A DNA stretch of 64,000 nucleotides from Kistimonas sp. bin40 (lineage in GTDB: Bacteria; Pseudomonadota; Gammaproteobacteria; Pseudomonadales; Endozoicomonadaceae): assembly GCA_002238585.1 (NCBI GenBank), contig MPMQ01000014.1, positions 1-64,000 on the forward strand, read 5' to 3'. Within the stretch, counting starts at the first letter, position 1. The number at the start of each line of letters is the position of its first letter. Positions 54,038 to 62,568 of this stretch are shown in pieces. Both the position numbers and the translations under genes were made by a program. The notes under the pieces were generated by a model that saw nothing but the letters and a program-made list of their open reading frames with translations, searched no databases and had not been told where the DNA came from.

Positions 54038-55804
54038 GTGACCACTGACTTCCGCTCTCACTTTCCCGTGTTTTCGGCAGCTGATCAGCGCGGCTTGCCG
54101 GTCTGGCTGGACAATGCGGCTACCACCCACAAGCCGCAGTCCGTTGTGGATACTGTCCGCAAGTATTACTGCGAAACCAATGCCAATGTGCACAGGGCGG
54201 CTCACCAACAGGGAAGTTGGGCCACCCTGGTGTTTGAGGAGGCGCGCGACAGGGTGCGCCAGCTGATCAACGCCCGCTTCAGCGATGAAATCCTGTGGAC
54301 CAGCGGTGCTACCGAGGCGCTTAACCTGTTGGCGTTCAGCTGGGGCCGCAGCCAGCTGCGGGCAGAGGATGAAATTCTGCTGTCAGCCATGGAACACCAT
54401 GCCAACATAGTTCCCTGGCAACAGACCGCAGCGCAAACTGGTGCCAGGATTCGGGTGATTCCCGTCACGCCAGAAGGTGAGCTGGACGGGGAGGCCTTCG
54501 AACAGTTGCTGTCCAGGCGAACGCGCCTCCTGGCCATTACTCATATATCCAATGCGCTGGGCACCATCAATCCGCTTGTTTCCATGATTGCCAGGGCCCG
54601 GGCTTTGGGCATCACCACCCTGGTGGATGGATCCCAGGCTATAGCGCATCTGCCGGTCGATGTGCAGAAGCTGGGATGTGACTTCTACGTGTTTTCTGGC
54701 CACAAAATGTATGGCCCTACCGGGACGGGAGTACTCTATGGTCGCCGGGAGCTGCTGGTGGATATGCCTCCCTGGAAGACAGGCGGTCAAATGGTTGAAC
54801 GGGTCAGCTTCTCGGAAAGCAGCTTCCTGCCTCCTCCACTGCGCTTCGAGGCCGGGACACCCAATGTGGCCGGGGTGATGGGACTGGCCGCTGCTGTAGA
54901 TTTTCTGGCAAGCCAGGATCGTCAGGCTTTGATGGCGCACGAGGAGCGCCTGCGGCTGCGTCTGGAGAGTGCTCTTGATGCCATGCCTGCTGTACGACGC
55001 ATTGGTCGAACGGCCCACAGAAGCGCGATTGTCTCCTTCACCGTTGAAGGGATGCACGCTCATGATGTGGGCTTGCTGCTTGATCAGCAAGGGGTGGCCG
55101 TGCGTGCCGGTCACCACTGCGCCATGCCGCTGATGGAAGCCCTGGGGCTTTCCGGCACAGTGCGTGCTTCGCTGGCTTGCTATAACACGGTCAGTGATGT
55201 GGATCGGCTGATAAGGGCCCTGCACCAGGTGCTGGATGCGACGCGCCCGCTGATGCGGACGCCGGCAGCTCCGGGCACGAGCGCGCGCGCTTCTGTACGG
55301 CCGAATGCTGTCGCGCTTTCGGTTTTCATGCAGTTCCCCGTTTTTAATGAGGAAGGGCGGGATCTGCTGGCGGCCCGCCTGTTGGAGGCCCCTTCCTGGC
55401 AAGAGCGCTACAGAAGGATCATGCAGCTGGCGCAGGAGCTGCCTTGTCTTCCGGACAGCATGCGTTCAGATGCGGCGCGTCTGTCGGGGTGCAGCAGTGG
55501 ACTCTGGCTGCACCGCTACTATTGTGCCAGCCACCACCGCTTGTACTTCGCACTGGACAGTGACGCGCGCATCATGCGAGGGCTGGGGGCGATCGTTTTG
55601 TATTGCCTCAACGGTCGCTCGCCGGAAGATGTTCTGACGTGCGATCCGGCGGCGTTCCTTGCGGATCTGAAGCTGGAGCGCCACCTCAACCCCTCGCGGG
55701 AAAACGGGTTGCACCAGCTGATCAAGGCCATGAAAGGGGTTGCCAAAGACCTGGCCTGCCAGTCGGATCAGGACAGGACGCCAGCATCAAGTGACGCTGG
55801 CTAA
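54038..55804 (+). CDS. SufS-SufE fusion, cysteine desulfurase with sulfur acceptor domain
   Basis: 588 residues from a GTG at 54038 with GAGGAG eight bases upstream; the frame opens at 53879, but that part is not family-like. Residues 1-405 are a group II cysteine desulfurase (SufS/CsdA): LDNAATTHKP, NVHRAAHQ, the PLP lysine K223 in SGHKMYGPTG, and the catalytic C361 in RAGHHCAMP. After a linker, residues about 440-570 are SufE/CsdE: YRRIMQLAQELPCLP, acceptor C485 in LSGCSSGLWL, LNGRSPEDVL. The enzyme and its acceptor are normally separate proteins. It supplies persulfide sulfur for Fe-S clusters or thio-cofactors. No sufBCD genes are adjacent. It overlaps ygfZ by 18 bases, tail to tail. Confidence 0.93.
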   Translation: MTTDFRSHFPVFSAADQRGLPVWLDNAATTHKPQSVVDTVRKYYCETNANVHRAAHQQGSWATLVFEEARDRVRQLINARFSDEILWTSGATEALNLLAFSWGRSQLRAEDEILLSAMEHHANIVPWQQTAAQTGARIRVIPVTPEGELDGEAFEQLLSRRTRLLAITHISNALGTINPLVSMIARARALGITTLVDGSQAIAHLPVDVQKLGCDFYVFSGHKMYGPTGTGVLYGRRELLVDMPPWKTGGQMVERVSFSESSFLPPPLRFEAGTPNVAGVMGLAAAVDFLASQDRQALMAHEERLRLRLESALDAMPAVRRIGRTAHRSAIVSFTVEGMHAHDVGLLLDQQGVAVRAGHHCAMPLMEALGLSGTVRASLACYNTVSDVDRLIRALHQVLDATRPLMRTPAAPGTSARASVRPNAVALSVFMQFPVFNEEGRDLLAARLLEAPSWQERYRRIMQLAQELPCLPDSMRSDAARLSGCSSGLWLHRYYCASHHRLYFALDSDARIMRGLGAIVLYCLNGRSPEDVLTCDPAAFLADLKLERHLNPSRENGLHQLIKAMKGVAKDLACQSDQDRTPASSDAG

Positions 55805-56698
55805 GGGTTCTCTGGTCAGGGGCTGTCCATTCAGCAACAAAGGCCCGTCTGCATCCTTGCTGCGCACTACGGCCAGCAGCTGCAGCCGCTGTGACGGGCT
55901 CCGGGCAGCGCCGACCAGCAGGCCGCTTTTTTTACCCTCGGCAGTGAGCAGTTCCGTCCCTGGCACCGGCAGTGATGTATCTGTAGAAGAAAAACGGTAC
56001 AGCCGACTCTTCAGCGTTCCCCTGTAGGCCAGTCGCGCCACTATCTCCTGGCCGGTGTAGCATCCCTTGGTGAAAGAGACACCGCCGCGCTGGTGCCACT
56101 CCAGCTCCTGGGGAATCCACATTGCCCTGGTGTTTTCCGTGACCCAGCCAATACCGGCTTCAATATCGGCCAGTTGCCAGCTTTCCGGGGGAACAGCGAT
56201 GGTCTCTGCTTGCAAAGCAGCAGCGGCGGGCGACTGGGGAGGCAGCCAGATTTCGAAGCGGGCTTCGGTACCGGGCAACGCCAGTACGTGCCCTTGTTCC
56301 CAGCTGAGGGATTGTCCTTGTGGAGGACAGGGTGTTCCCATCAGAGCGGCCAGAACCGATTCTGCAGCGGGGCCGAACAGGCCCAGTCGCATCCACTGGG
56401 TGCTGATGTCCTGCATGCTCATCTGGCGAAAAAAGATGGCGTACTTTTGAAGTTGCTGCTTCAAAAAGACGGGCTGTCCGGCGGGCATGGCCAAGGTGAA
56501 TCCGGCGGCGTGGGACAACAAGCGGAAGTTGGCCAGCATACGCCCCTGGGGTGTACAGCAGGCACCCAACAGGTGCTCACCATCTGCCAGAATACGCATG
56601 TCGCAGGTCAACTGCCCCTGAAGAAATCGCTGGCTGTCTTCGCCAGCAAAATGCAACAGCTGTTCGTGCTCAAGCGGAGCGAGTCTGGGGGCTGTCAT
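55787..56698 (-). CDS. ygfZ: folate-binding Fe-S cluster repair protein YgfZ
   Basis: 303 residues from the ATG at 56698 (TAPRLAPLEHEQLL); the upstream extension to 56776 is not family-like. GcvT-like fold with the diagnostic motif KGCYTGQEIVAR near residue 228 and an early LQGQLTCDM. YgfZ helps maintain Fe-S enzymes such as MiaB using a folate. Its place, tail to tail with a cysteine desulfurase fusion, fits a shared Fe-S theme. Confidence 0.93.
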   Translation of the reverse strand: MTAPRLAPLEHEQLLHFAGEDSQRFLQGQLTCDMRILADGEHLLGACCTPQGRMLANFRLLSHAAGFTLAMPAGQPVFLKQQLQKYAIFFRQMSMQDISTQWMRLGLFGPAAESVLAALMGTPCPPQGQSLSWEQGHVLALPGTEARFEIWLPPQSPAAAALQAETIAVPPESWQLADIEAGIGWVTENTRAMWIPQELEWHQRGGVSFTKGCYTGQEIVARLAYRGTLKSRLYRFSSTDTSLPVPGTELLTAEGKKSGLLVGAARSPSQRLQLLAVVRSKDADGPLLLNGQPLTREPLASVT

Positions 56699-56880
56699 AC
56701 GTTTGAAACGCCTGTAACAGGAAAGAAAGAAAATGGGCACACAAGGCGGGGATGATTGAATCCTTCCCGCTTGCACTTCGCCCGTTCACATCATGCGCAT
56801 GCCGATTCAGCTGTGAACCGACACCGCACCTGTGGTTGCAACAGGCCTGCGCCGGTGCTGCCGCCAATGGGCTGAACCGG

Positions 56881-57906
56881 TTAGACGAGGGCGCGCAAGC
56901 CGACCGCCTGATGCAGTTGCTCAAGGAAAGGGGTCGCGTGTTCACGTGCCCGCTCAGCTCCCTTGCGCAGGACAGATTCCATGAAACCCGGATCTGCCAT
57001 CAGCCGCTCGTATTCAGCGCGGGGCGCACTGAGTGAGGCATTGAGAATCTCAAAAAGTTCCTGCTTGAGCAGGCCCCAGGCTGCGCCTTGCTCATACTGC
57101 TGACGTTTGGCGGCACGTTCTGCCTCATCTTCGACAAAGGCAAGAAAAATCTGGAACAGGGTACAGGAATCCGGATCCTTGGGTTCACCGGGCTCCAGAC
57201 TGTTGGTGACAATTTTCATCACATGTTGACGCAACTTCTTTTCTGAACAGAACAAGGGAATGGTATTGCCATAGCTCTTGCTCATTTTGCGCCCGTCCAG
57301 GCCGCGCAGCACAGCCGTGTTCTCGTCAACAAGTGCTTCCGGCAGTACGAAGTGCTTGCCGAACGCGTGGTTGAAGCAGCCTGCGATATCGCGGGCCATT
57401 TCGATGTGCTGCACTTGATCCTTGCCAACGGGAACTGCGTGGGGATTGAACATGAGGATATCGGCGGCCATGAGAATCGGATAGGTGTACAGGCCCATGT
57501 TGACACCGCGGTCTGGCTCATCGGCGCCGGCCTGCAGGTTATCCTGCACGGCCGCCTTATAGGCATGGGCGCGATTCATGAGCCCTTTGGCCGTCACGCA
57601 GGACAACAGCCAGGTGAGGGCCGGTATTTCTGGAATATCGGATTGACGGTAGAAAACGGCACGCTCCACATCCAGCCCCAGAGCCAGCCAGGTGGCGGCA
57701 ATGGTATGGGTCCAGTCCTGAATTTTTTCGGGGTCCCGGCAGCTGACAAGTGCGTGGTAGTCGGCCAGAAAATAAAAGGTTTCCCTGTCGTCGCGCAGGC
57801 TTTCACCAATGGCTGGACGTATGGCGCCGATGTAGTTGCCCAGGTGGGGTACACCGGTGGGTTTGATGCCCGTCAGTACGCGAGCGGGTTGTTTTTTTGA
57901 ACTCAT
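56881..57906 (-). CDS. trpS: tryptophanyl-tRNA synthetase
   Basis: 341 residues from the ATG at 57906 (SSKKQPARVLTGIKPTG). Class I signatures HLGNYIGA (HIGH-like) and KMSKSYGN are intact, with GLYTYPILMAADIL and PVGKDQVQHIEMARDIA between them. It charges tRNA-Trp. Length is normal (about 334). A perfect 10-bp inverted repeat lies in its leader (57934-57966). Confidence 0.96.
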   Translation of the reverse strand: MSSKKQPARVLTGIKPTGVPHLGNYIGAIRPAIGESLRDDRETFYFLADYHALVSCRDPEKIQDWTHTIAATWLALGLDVERAVFYRQSDIPEIPALTWLLSCVTAKGLMNRAHAYKAAVQDNLQAGADEPDRGVNMGLYTYPILMAADILMFNPHAVPVGKDQVQHIEMARDIAGCFNHAFGKHFVLPEALVDENTAVLRGLDGRKMSKSYGNTIPLFCSEKKLRQHVMKIVTNSLEPGEPKDPDSCTLFQIFLAFVEDEAERAAKRQQYEQGAAWGLLKQELFEILNASLSAPRAEYERLMADPGFMESVLRKGAERAREHATPFLEQLHQAVGLRALV

Positions 57907-57933
57907 GTCGATTCCACTGCACCTGCGGCCAGT

Positions 57934-57966
57934 CCCGTGACGCAATCACGGATGATGCGTCACGGG
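57934..57966. promoter_or_regulatory. inverted repeat in the trpS leader
   Basis: CCCGTGACGC (57934-57943) and GCGTCACGGG (57957-57966) form a perfect 10-bp stem around 13 bases, 28-60 bases upstream of the trpS ATG. There is no T-tract, so an operator or leader hairpin is as likely as a terminator. Confidence 0.55.
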
Positions 57967-58320
57967 CCTCCGGGTACGGGTCATGTTCTGATAAGTGGGC
58001 CGGTATTTTAAGCTGGTTTCTCCCTGGCGAACAGCACCGCTGTATGCGGGTGCGTCCGGTGGGTCTCAGGTCGAGCCGGACAGCCGATATGAGCCTTCGC
58101 TCAACAGGTGCTGTTCTGGCTGGGCGCAGAGAGTAGCATCCTGTTGAGTGGACAGGTGTTGGGGGCTGCGAATCCGTCGAAAACAAGCGAGGTAACAAGG
58201 ATGACAATGGGAACCCGTTGGAACTTTCACCGGGATTCTGTTGCCTTAGTTCCGTGGCAGCCCTTGCCATGGTGCATGGCGGGGCTGGTGTTTCAGCGAC
58301 CTGCTACAGAGGTATACCCG
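57967..58320. other. divergent spacer between trpS and the exported kinase-like array
   Basis: About 350 bases with no convincing gene. The frame of the downstream gene is open back to 58108, but its extension is not like the paralogues and would hide the signal peptide. Confidence 0.4.
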
Positions 58321-59394
58321 ATGAAAAGAGAAATGCGAAGGCCTGTAAGAAGACATTTGCCAGGCTGGATGGCTGTTATTGGCTTGAGCCTGATGAGTGT
58401 GCAAGCTACAGCTTTTAGTGTTGGTCAATTGGAGGCCACAGAACCAGAGACTGCTATGGCAGAACTGGTCAACAAGTTGAGCTATGCAACACCGGGTCAG
58501 TGCCGGTTGAGCCCCGTTGCGGATGAACATCCCGGTGGTTCAGCTTTCAAGCTCGAGTGCCCAGACAGGAAGTTTCTTGTCAAACAACAGCTGGAATGGC
58601 GCGCCGAGGCTTTTGCGCGCGTGGATAAACTGATGAAGGACAAACTGCCTCTGGCGTTTTCTGCTGTGGTTGTGCAACCCATCGCCGAGTTTTCTTTTGC
58701 AGCAGAGGATGGCGAGAGGTACTACACAGTTTACCCATGGGTTGAGGCCCGCACTCTGGATGATCTGTCACAGACGATGGTTGAATCGGGATTTGATCCC
58801 GAACGCCTGCACAACATTTATAGCCAGATTGGAAGCCTGCTGGGCACCATGCATCGTGCTGGGCTGGCCAATGCCGGCACTGCTGGCTTTCCTGCGTACG
58901 CAAGGATGATGTACACCGAGCTGAACGGGCAAACCCTGAAAGTGACGCCGGACGACAGGGTTGTGATGCTGGAGACAAACAGCTTCCGTCTGCATCCGGA
59001 GCCAAGGCCGGCGTTCACAGGTTTCTATCGGCGCATGCCCCCACCGGGGGTCTCAGTGGAAGCCAATCGACAGCTTCTTCCGGCGCCGGTGCGTATCTAT
59101 CTGCGCAAGGATTTGCCCGGTATTCTCTTGCCGCATGATGAGGTTTTGCGTGACTCGCCGGTCTCTTCGGCCTGGTGGGATCTGCTGCCTGGCATCACAG
59201 ACACCCTGGTGACCTCTTACTGCCAGACTCTCGCAGGCGAGGCTGGAGTTGCCGCTTGCAGCTCTCAGGTCACGGGGATTCTGGGTGATGAGATTCGACA
59301 CATCTTCAGGATGGTAAGGCTGTTCGGGCACTCGGACCTCGCGGAGTCGGCGTTGGAGTCACGCCTGGAGGCCGTGTTCCCGCCGCAGCTCTGA
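58321..59394 (+). CDS. exported kinase-like (APH fold) protein, probable pseudokinase
   Basis: 357 residues from the ATG at 58321, eight bases after AGAGGT. A signal peptide (WMAVIGLSLMSVQATAFS) is followed by the mature start VGQLEATEPETAM. The N-lobe has a possible ATP-lysine strand (KFLVKQQLEW) and a hinge-like YTVYPWVEARTLDDL. The catalytic loop of its neighbours (IHSDVHVDNL) is here MYTELNGQTL, and LDIDSF is LETNSF. The Asp and His residues needed for phosphotransfer are therefore missing. The C-terminus has LVTSYCQTLAGEAGVAAC, shared with the family. It is the first of four tandem copies. Function is unknown; it may act in the periplasm or outside the cell. Confidence 0.7.
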   Translation: MKREMRRPVRRHLPGWMAVIGLSLMSVQATAFSVGQLEATEPETAMAELVNKLSYATPGQCRLSPVADEHPGGSAFKLECPDRKFLVKQQLEWRAEAFARVDKLMKDKLPLAFSAVVVQPIAEFSFAAEDGERYYTVYPWVEARTLDDLSQTMVESGFDPERLHNIYSQIGSLLGTMHRAGLANAGTAGFPAYARMMYTELNGQTLKVTPDDRVVMLETNSFRLHPEPRPAFTGFYRRMPPPGVSVEANRQLLPAPVRIYLRKDLPGILLPHDEVLRDSPVSSAWWDLLPGITDTLVTSYCQTLAGEAGVAACSSQVTGILGDEIRHIFRMVRLFGHSDLAESALESRLEAVFPPQL

Positions 59395-59879
59395 ATTGTC
59401 TTTTGCTCCGGGGCTGCTGTCTGGTCAGGTTCGAAGAAGGCTCTCGTAGAGTTCGAGCCGGTCGGGCAGTTCCGGTGGTTCAATACATCAATCATCAATG
59501 GGGTCTTGTGTTCACCAGCGCGTCTGTGGTGATGCGATGCCCCCTCTTTCTATCTATATGCTCATGCTATGCGACACCACTTGGCCGTTGCTGATGCGTT
59601 TTACATTGATTCTGCAGCCTCTCACCAGATTTCCTTGCGCAAGAAACGGGATAGCCAGGTCATCCACAGGCAAAGGGTGCTGTGTGCTCCGCAGCTGGTG
59701 ACTTCGCCTTGAGAAACCTCGATGCAGAGCGCGCGTCAGTCCTGATTCCCAAGGGCTCGCCAACAGCCAGACTCCTCTCCGATATGAACTTCCTTCCGGT
59801 AGCTGTTGTCTTACTGAACAGGGTGCTGCCGCATCCGGGTAGCGAGGCACGTCAAGAAAAATGATGAGGAGAGTGCTGG
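59395..59879. repeat. family-specific spacer, copy 1
   Basis: 485 bases. The first 115 bases match the 3' flanks of the next two genes (TTGAG...GGTT...GAAG pattern ending CATCAATCATCA). The last 190 match the 5' flanks (CTTCGCCTTGAGAAA to CCGGTAGCTGTTGTC). These belong to the duplicated unit. No separate gene is seen. Confidence 0.6.
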
Positions 59880-60941
59880 ATGAGGAGAAGACTGACGAAG
59901 AGAGTCGATGGTGAGCTGCGCAAGACGAAAGGAAGCTTGGCAGGAGCGGGCCTTATGGTCTGGGGCATCAGTGTCGGGTTGGCGCTGATGAGTATGCAGG
60001 CACCGGCTTTAGTCACTGGCCATCTGGAGGCGGTGACCCCTCGGGATGTAGCCTATGAGTTGGTCGAAAAGTTGGGTTATACACAGTCCGGTCCCTGCGC
60101 CGTTATTCCTGTGAAAAAAGAGGGCAACAGGGTGTTGTACGGTCGTTTTTTCAGGGCGGAGTGTCAGGGAACAAAACTGTTTCTGAAATTCCATGACAAG
60201 CCTGTTGCTCAGGCGTTTCTCCCTGCGATCTCGTTGCTGGAGAGCTCGCCGTTACTTTCTGCTTCTATTCTGCAACCCATCGCCGAGTTTTCTTTCAGAA
60301 GAGAAGGAAGAGATCCAGATACTCAATGGTACTGCAGTGCTTACCCATGGGTTCCGGGTGACACCTTACGAGATGTGCTGAACAAGATGCATCAGCCCGA
60401 ACAGGAGGCAGAATATCTGACAGGGATTTATCGCCAACTGGGCCGGCTGCTCGGAGAAATGGGTGGTGCCGGCTTGGTCGATGCAGACAAGCCTCTGGAG
60501 GAAATGCAGTCGCGCTTGATCCATAGCGATGTGCACGTCGATAACCTGAAAATTACGCCGGACAACAGAGTTGTTATTTTGGATATAGACAGTTTTACCG
60601 GCCTGGAAAAGCCATTGCCTGTTCAGAAGGGTTTTTTTGAGGGTTTTCTCCAATTGATCGTTTGGGCTGGGGACCATGATTTCTTTGCCGACACGCCCCG
60701 CTCTTCTGCTTGGCTGAGGGTGCTGCCGGCTTTTGCTGAGGCACTGCTGACTTCCTACTGCCAGACTCTCGTGGGGAAAGACAAGGCGACGGCTTGTGTA
60801 TCTCAGATAGCAGAGATGGCAGCTGGGCAGGTCTTGATAAGTCACAACCATAGCAGACGCTATCTGCCAGAGGTTGAACCCGTTGTCAGCAATGAAGAAA
60901 TGAAGCGCCGCGTGGATATGGTGTTTGGCCCATTACGTTGA
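59880..60941 (+). CDS. exported kinase-like (APH fold) protein
   Basis: 353 residues; the ATG at 59880 lies ten bases after GAGGAG. A basic N-terminus and a hydrophobic helix (GLMVWGISVGLALMSMQAPAL) form a Sec-type signal. The N-lobe strand KLFLKFHDKP offers the ATP lysine; YPWVPGDTL is hinge-like. The catalytic loop reads IHSDVHVDNLKITPDN, followed by VVILDIDSF. This fits the HxDxxxxN and D-x-D pattern of aminoglycoside phosphotransferase/choline kinase folds. Conserved Cys residues (SYCQTL, ATACVSQ) may form a disulfide outside the cytoplasm. ATP is normally absent there, so activity would need delivery into a host or another donor. Substrate unknown. Confidence 0.75.
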   Translation: MRRRLTKRVDGELRKTKGSLAGAGLMVWGISVGLALMSMQAPALVTGHLEAVTPRDVAYELVEKLGYTQSGPCAVIPVKKEGNRVLYGRFFRAECQGTKLFLKFHDKPVAQAFLPAISLLESSPLLSASILQPIAEFSFRREGRDPDTQWYCSAYPWVPGDTLRDVLNKMHQPEQEAEYLTGIYRQLGRLLGEMGGAGLVDADKPLEEMQSRLIHSDVHVDNLKITPDNRVVILDIDSFTGLEKPLPVQKGFFEGFLQLIVWAGDHDFFADTPRSSAWLRVLPAFAEALLTSYCQTLVGKDKATACVSQIAEMAAGQVLISHNHSRRYLPEVEPVVSNEEMKRRVDMVFGPLR

Positions 60942-61398
60942 GCCTTTTCTTGAGTGCCGGTTGCTGTCCGGTCCGGTTTGAAGAGCGCCTTTGTAGCGTT
61001 CGAGCCGGTTGGACAGACCCGGTTGTTCAGTGACATCAATCATCAGTGCGTCCCTTGCGCTGCGGTTTCTGCTCTCCTCTCTCTTGCAAGCCATGCAACC
61101 TGAACCAGCCGTTGCTGATGCTTGTCAGCGCGTCTGTTTACTCTCCCACCAATTTTTTTCCGAATAAACGGGGGAGGCTGACATGCAACGCGTGCAGCAG
61201 CATGTGCTTGGAAGCTGATGACTTCGCCTTGAGAAATCTGATGCAAAGCGCACGTCAATCCTGATTCCCAAGGGCTCGCCAACAGCCAGATTTCTCTCCG
61301 ACATGAACTTTCTTCCGGTGGTTGTTGTCTGACTGGGCGGAGCTTTGCCACGCCTGGGGGGCGACGCACGTCAAGAACACTGATGAGGAGAGTGCTGG
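60942..61398. repeat. family-specific spacer, copy 2
   Basis: 457 bases holding the same conserved 3' flank (TTTTCTTGAGTGCCGGTTGC) and 5' flank (CTTCGCCTTGAGAAAT to CCGGTGGTTGTTGTC) as the spacers on either side. Its middle contains the single-copy equivalent of the 21-bp unit that is amplified after the next gene. Confidence 0.6.
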
Positions 61399-62568
61399 AT
61401 GAGGAGAAGACTGACGACGAGAGTCGATGATGAAACGCGCAAGACGACAGGAAGCTTGGCAAGAGCGAGCCTTGTGGTCTGGGTCGTGAGTGTCGGGTTG
61501 GCGCTGATGAGTATGCAGGCACCGGCTTTGATTACTGGCCAGCTGGAGGCAGTGACCCCTCAGGATGCAGCCTATGAGTTGGTCAAGAAGTTGGGTTATA
61601 CACAGTCCGGTCTCTGCGCCCTTGTCGCTTTGCACGAAGAGGACGAGAAGTTTTCCCGGGGTTATTTTTTCAAGGCGGAGTGTGACGGCAAAGAACTGTT
61701 TCTGAAATTCTCCATTAAGCCTGTTGCTCAGGCGTTCCTCCCGGCGGTGTCCTTGCTGGAGAGTTCGCCGTTACTGTCTGCGTCTATTGTGCAACCCCTC
61801 GCTGAGTTTTCTTTCTGGAGAGAAGGAACAGATCCAGATACCAAAGAGTACTGCAGCGTTTACCCATGGGTTCCGGGTGACACCTTACAAGATGTGCTGA
61901 ACAAGGTGCGTAAGCCCGAACAGGAGGCAGAATATCTGACAGGGATCCATCGCCAACTGGGCAGTCTGCTCGGTGAAATGGATGGAGCCGGGTTGGTCGA
62001 TGCAGACAAGCCTCTGAAGGAAATGCAGTCGCGTTTGATCCATAAGGATGTACACAGCGGTAATCTGAAAATTACGCCGGACAACAGAATTGTCATTCTG
62101 GATATAGACAGTTTTATCGCCTTGGAAAAGCCATGGCCTGTTCAGGGTTTTTTTCTTGATAATTTTCTCAAATTAATCATTTGGTTTGAGGGCTATGATT
62201 TCTTTACCAACACGCCGCGCTCTTCTGCTTGGCTGAGGGTGCTGCCGGGTTTTGCTGAGGCACTGCTGACTTCCTACTGCCAGAATCTCCTGGGGAAAGA
62301 GAAGGCGGCGACTTGTACCGACTCGCCCCTCTATTCTGCGCGGTTGAGGGTGCCGCTGGCTTTTGTTGCGACACCGCTGACTTCTTGCTGCCCGGCTTTC
62401 GCGGAGCAAGACAAAGTGGCGGCTTGTGTATCTCAGATAGCAGAGGAAGCGGCTGAGATTGTCTGGATGTCGCACGACGTGTACCTGCAGAATGAAGAGA
62501 TGGGCCTTGTGGTCAGCAAAGAAGAAATGGAGCGCCGCATGGAGATGGTGTTCGGCCCGTTGCGTTGA
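61399..62568 (+). CDS. exported kinase-like (APH fold) protein with C-terminal duplication
   Basis: 389 residues, with the same ribosome site and signal-peptide layout as the 59880 gene (VSVGLALMSMQAPAL). The kinase-like motifs are present: LFLKFSIKP, YPWVPGDTL, IHKDVHSGNLKITPDN, VILDIDSF. It is 36 residues longer than its neighbour. After SSAWLRVLPGFAEALLTSYC the segment recurs in altered form (YSARLRVPLAFVATPLTSCC), adding Cys residues. The C-terminal EEMERRMEMVFGPLR is shared. The best candidate in the array for an active enzyme, together with the 59880 gene. Confidence 0.75.
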   Translation: MRRRLTTRVDDETRKTTGSLARASLVVWVVSVGLALMSMQAPALITGQLEAVTPQDAAYELVKKLGYTQSGLCALVALHEEDEKFSRGYFFKAECDGKELFLKFSIKPVAQAFLPAVSLLESSPLLSASIVQPLAEFSFWREGTDPDTKEYCSVYPWVPGDTLQDVLNKVRKPEQEAEYLTGIHRQLGSLLGEMDGAGLVDADKPLKEMQSRLIHKDVHSGNLKITPDNRIVILDIDSFIALEKPWPVQGFFLDNFLKLIIWFEGYDFFTNTPRSSAWLRVLPGFAEALLTSYCQNLLGKEKAATCTDSPLYSARLRVPLAFVATPLTSCCPAFAEQDKVAACVSQIAEEAAEIVWMSHDVYLQNEEMGLVVSKEEMERRMEMVFGPLR

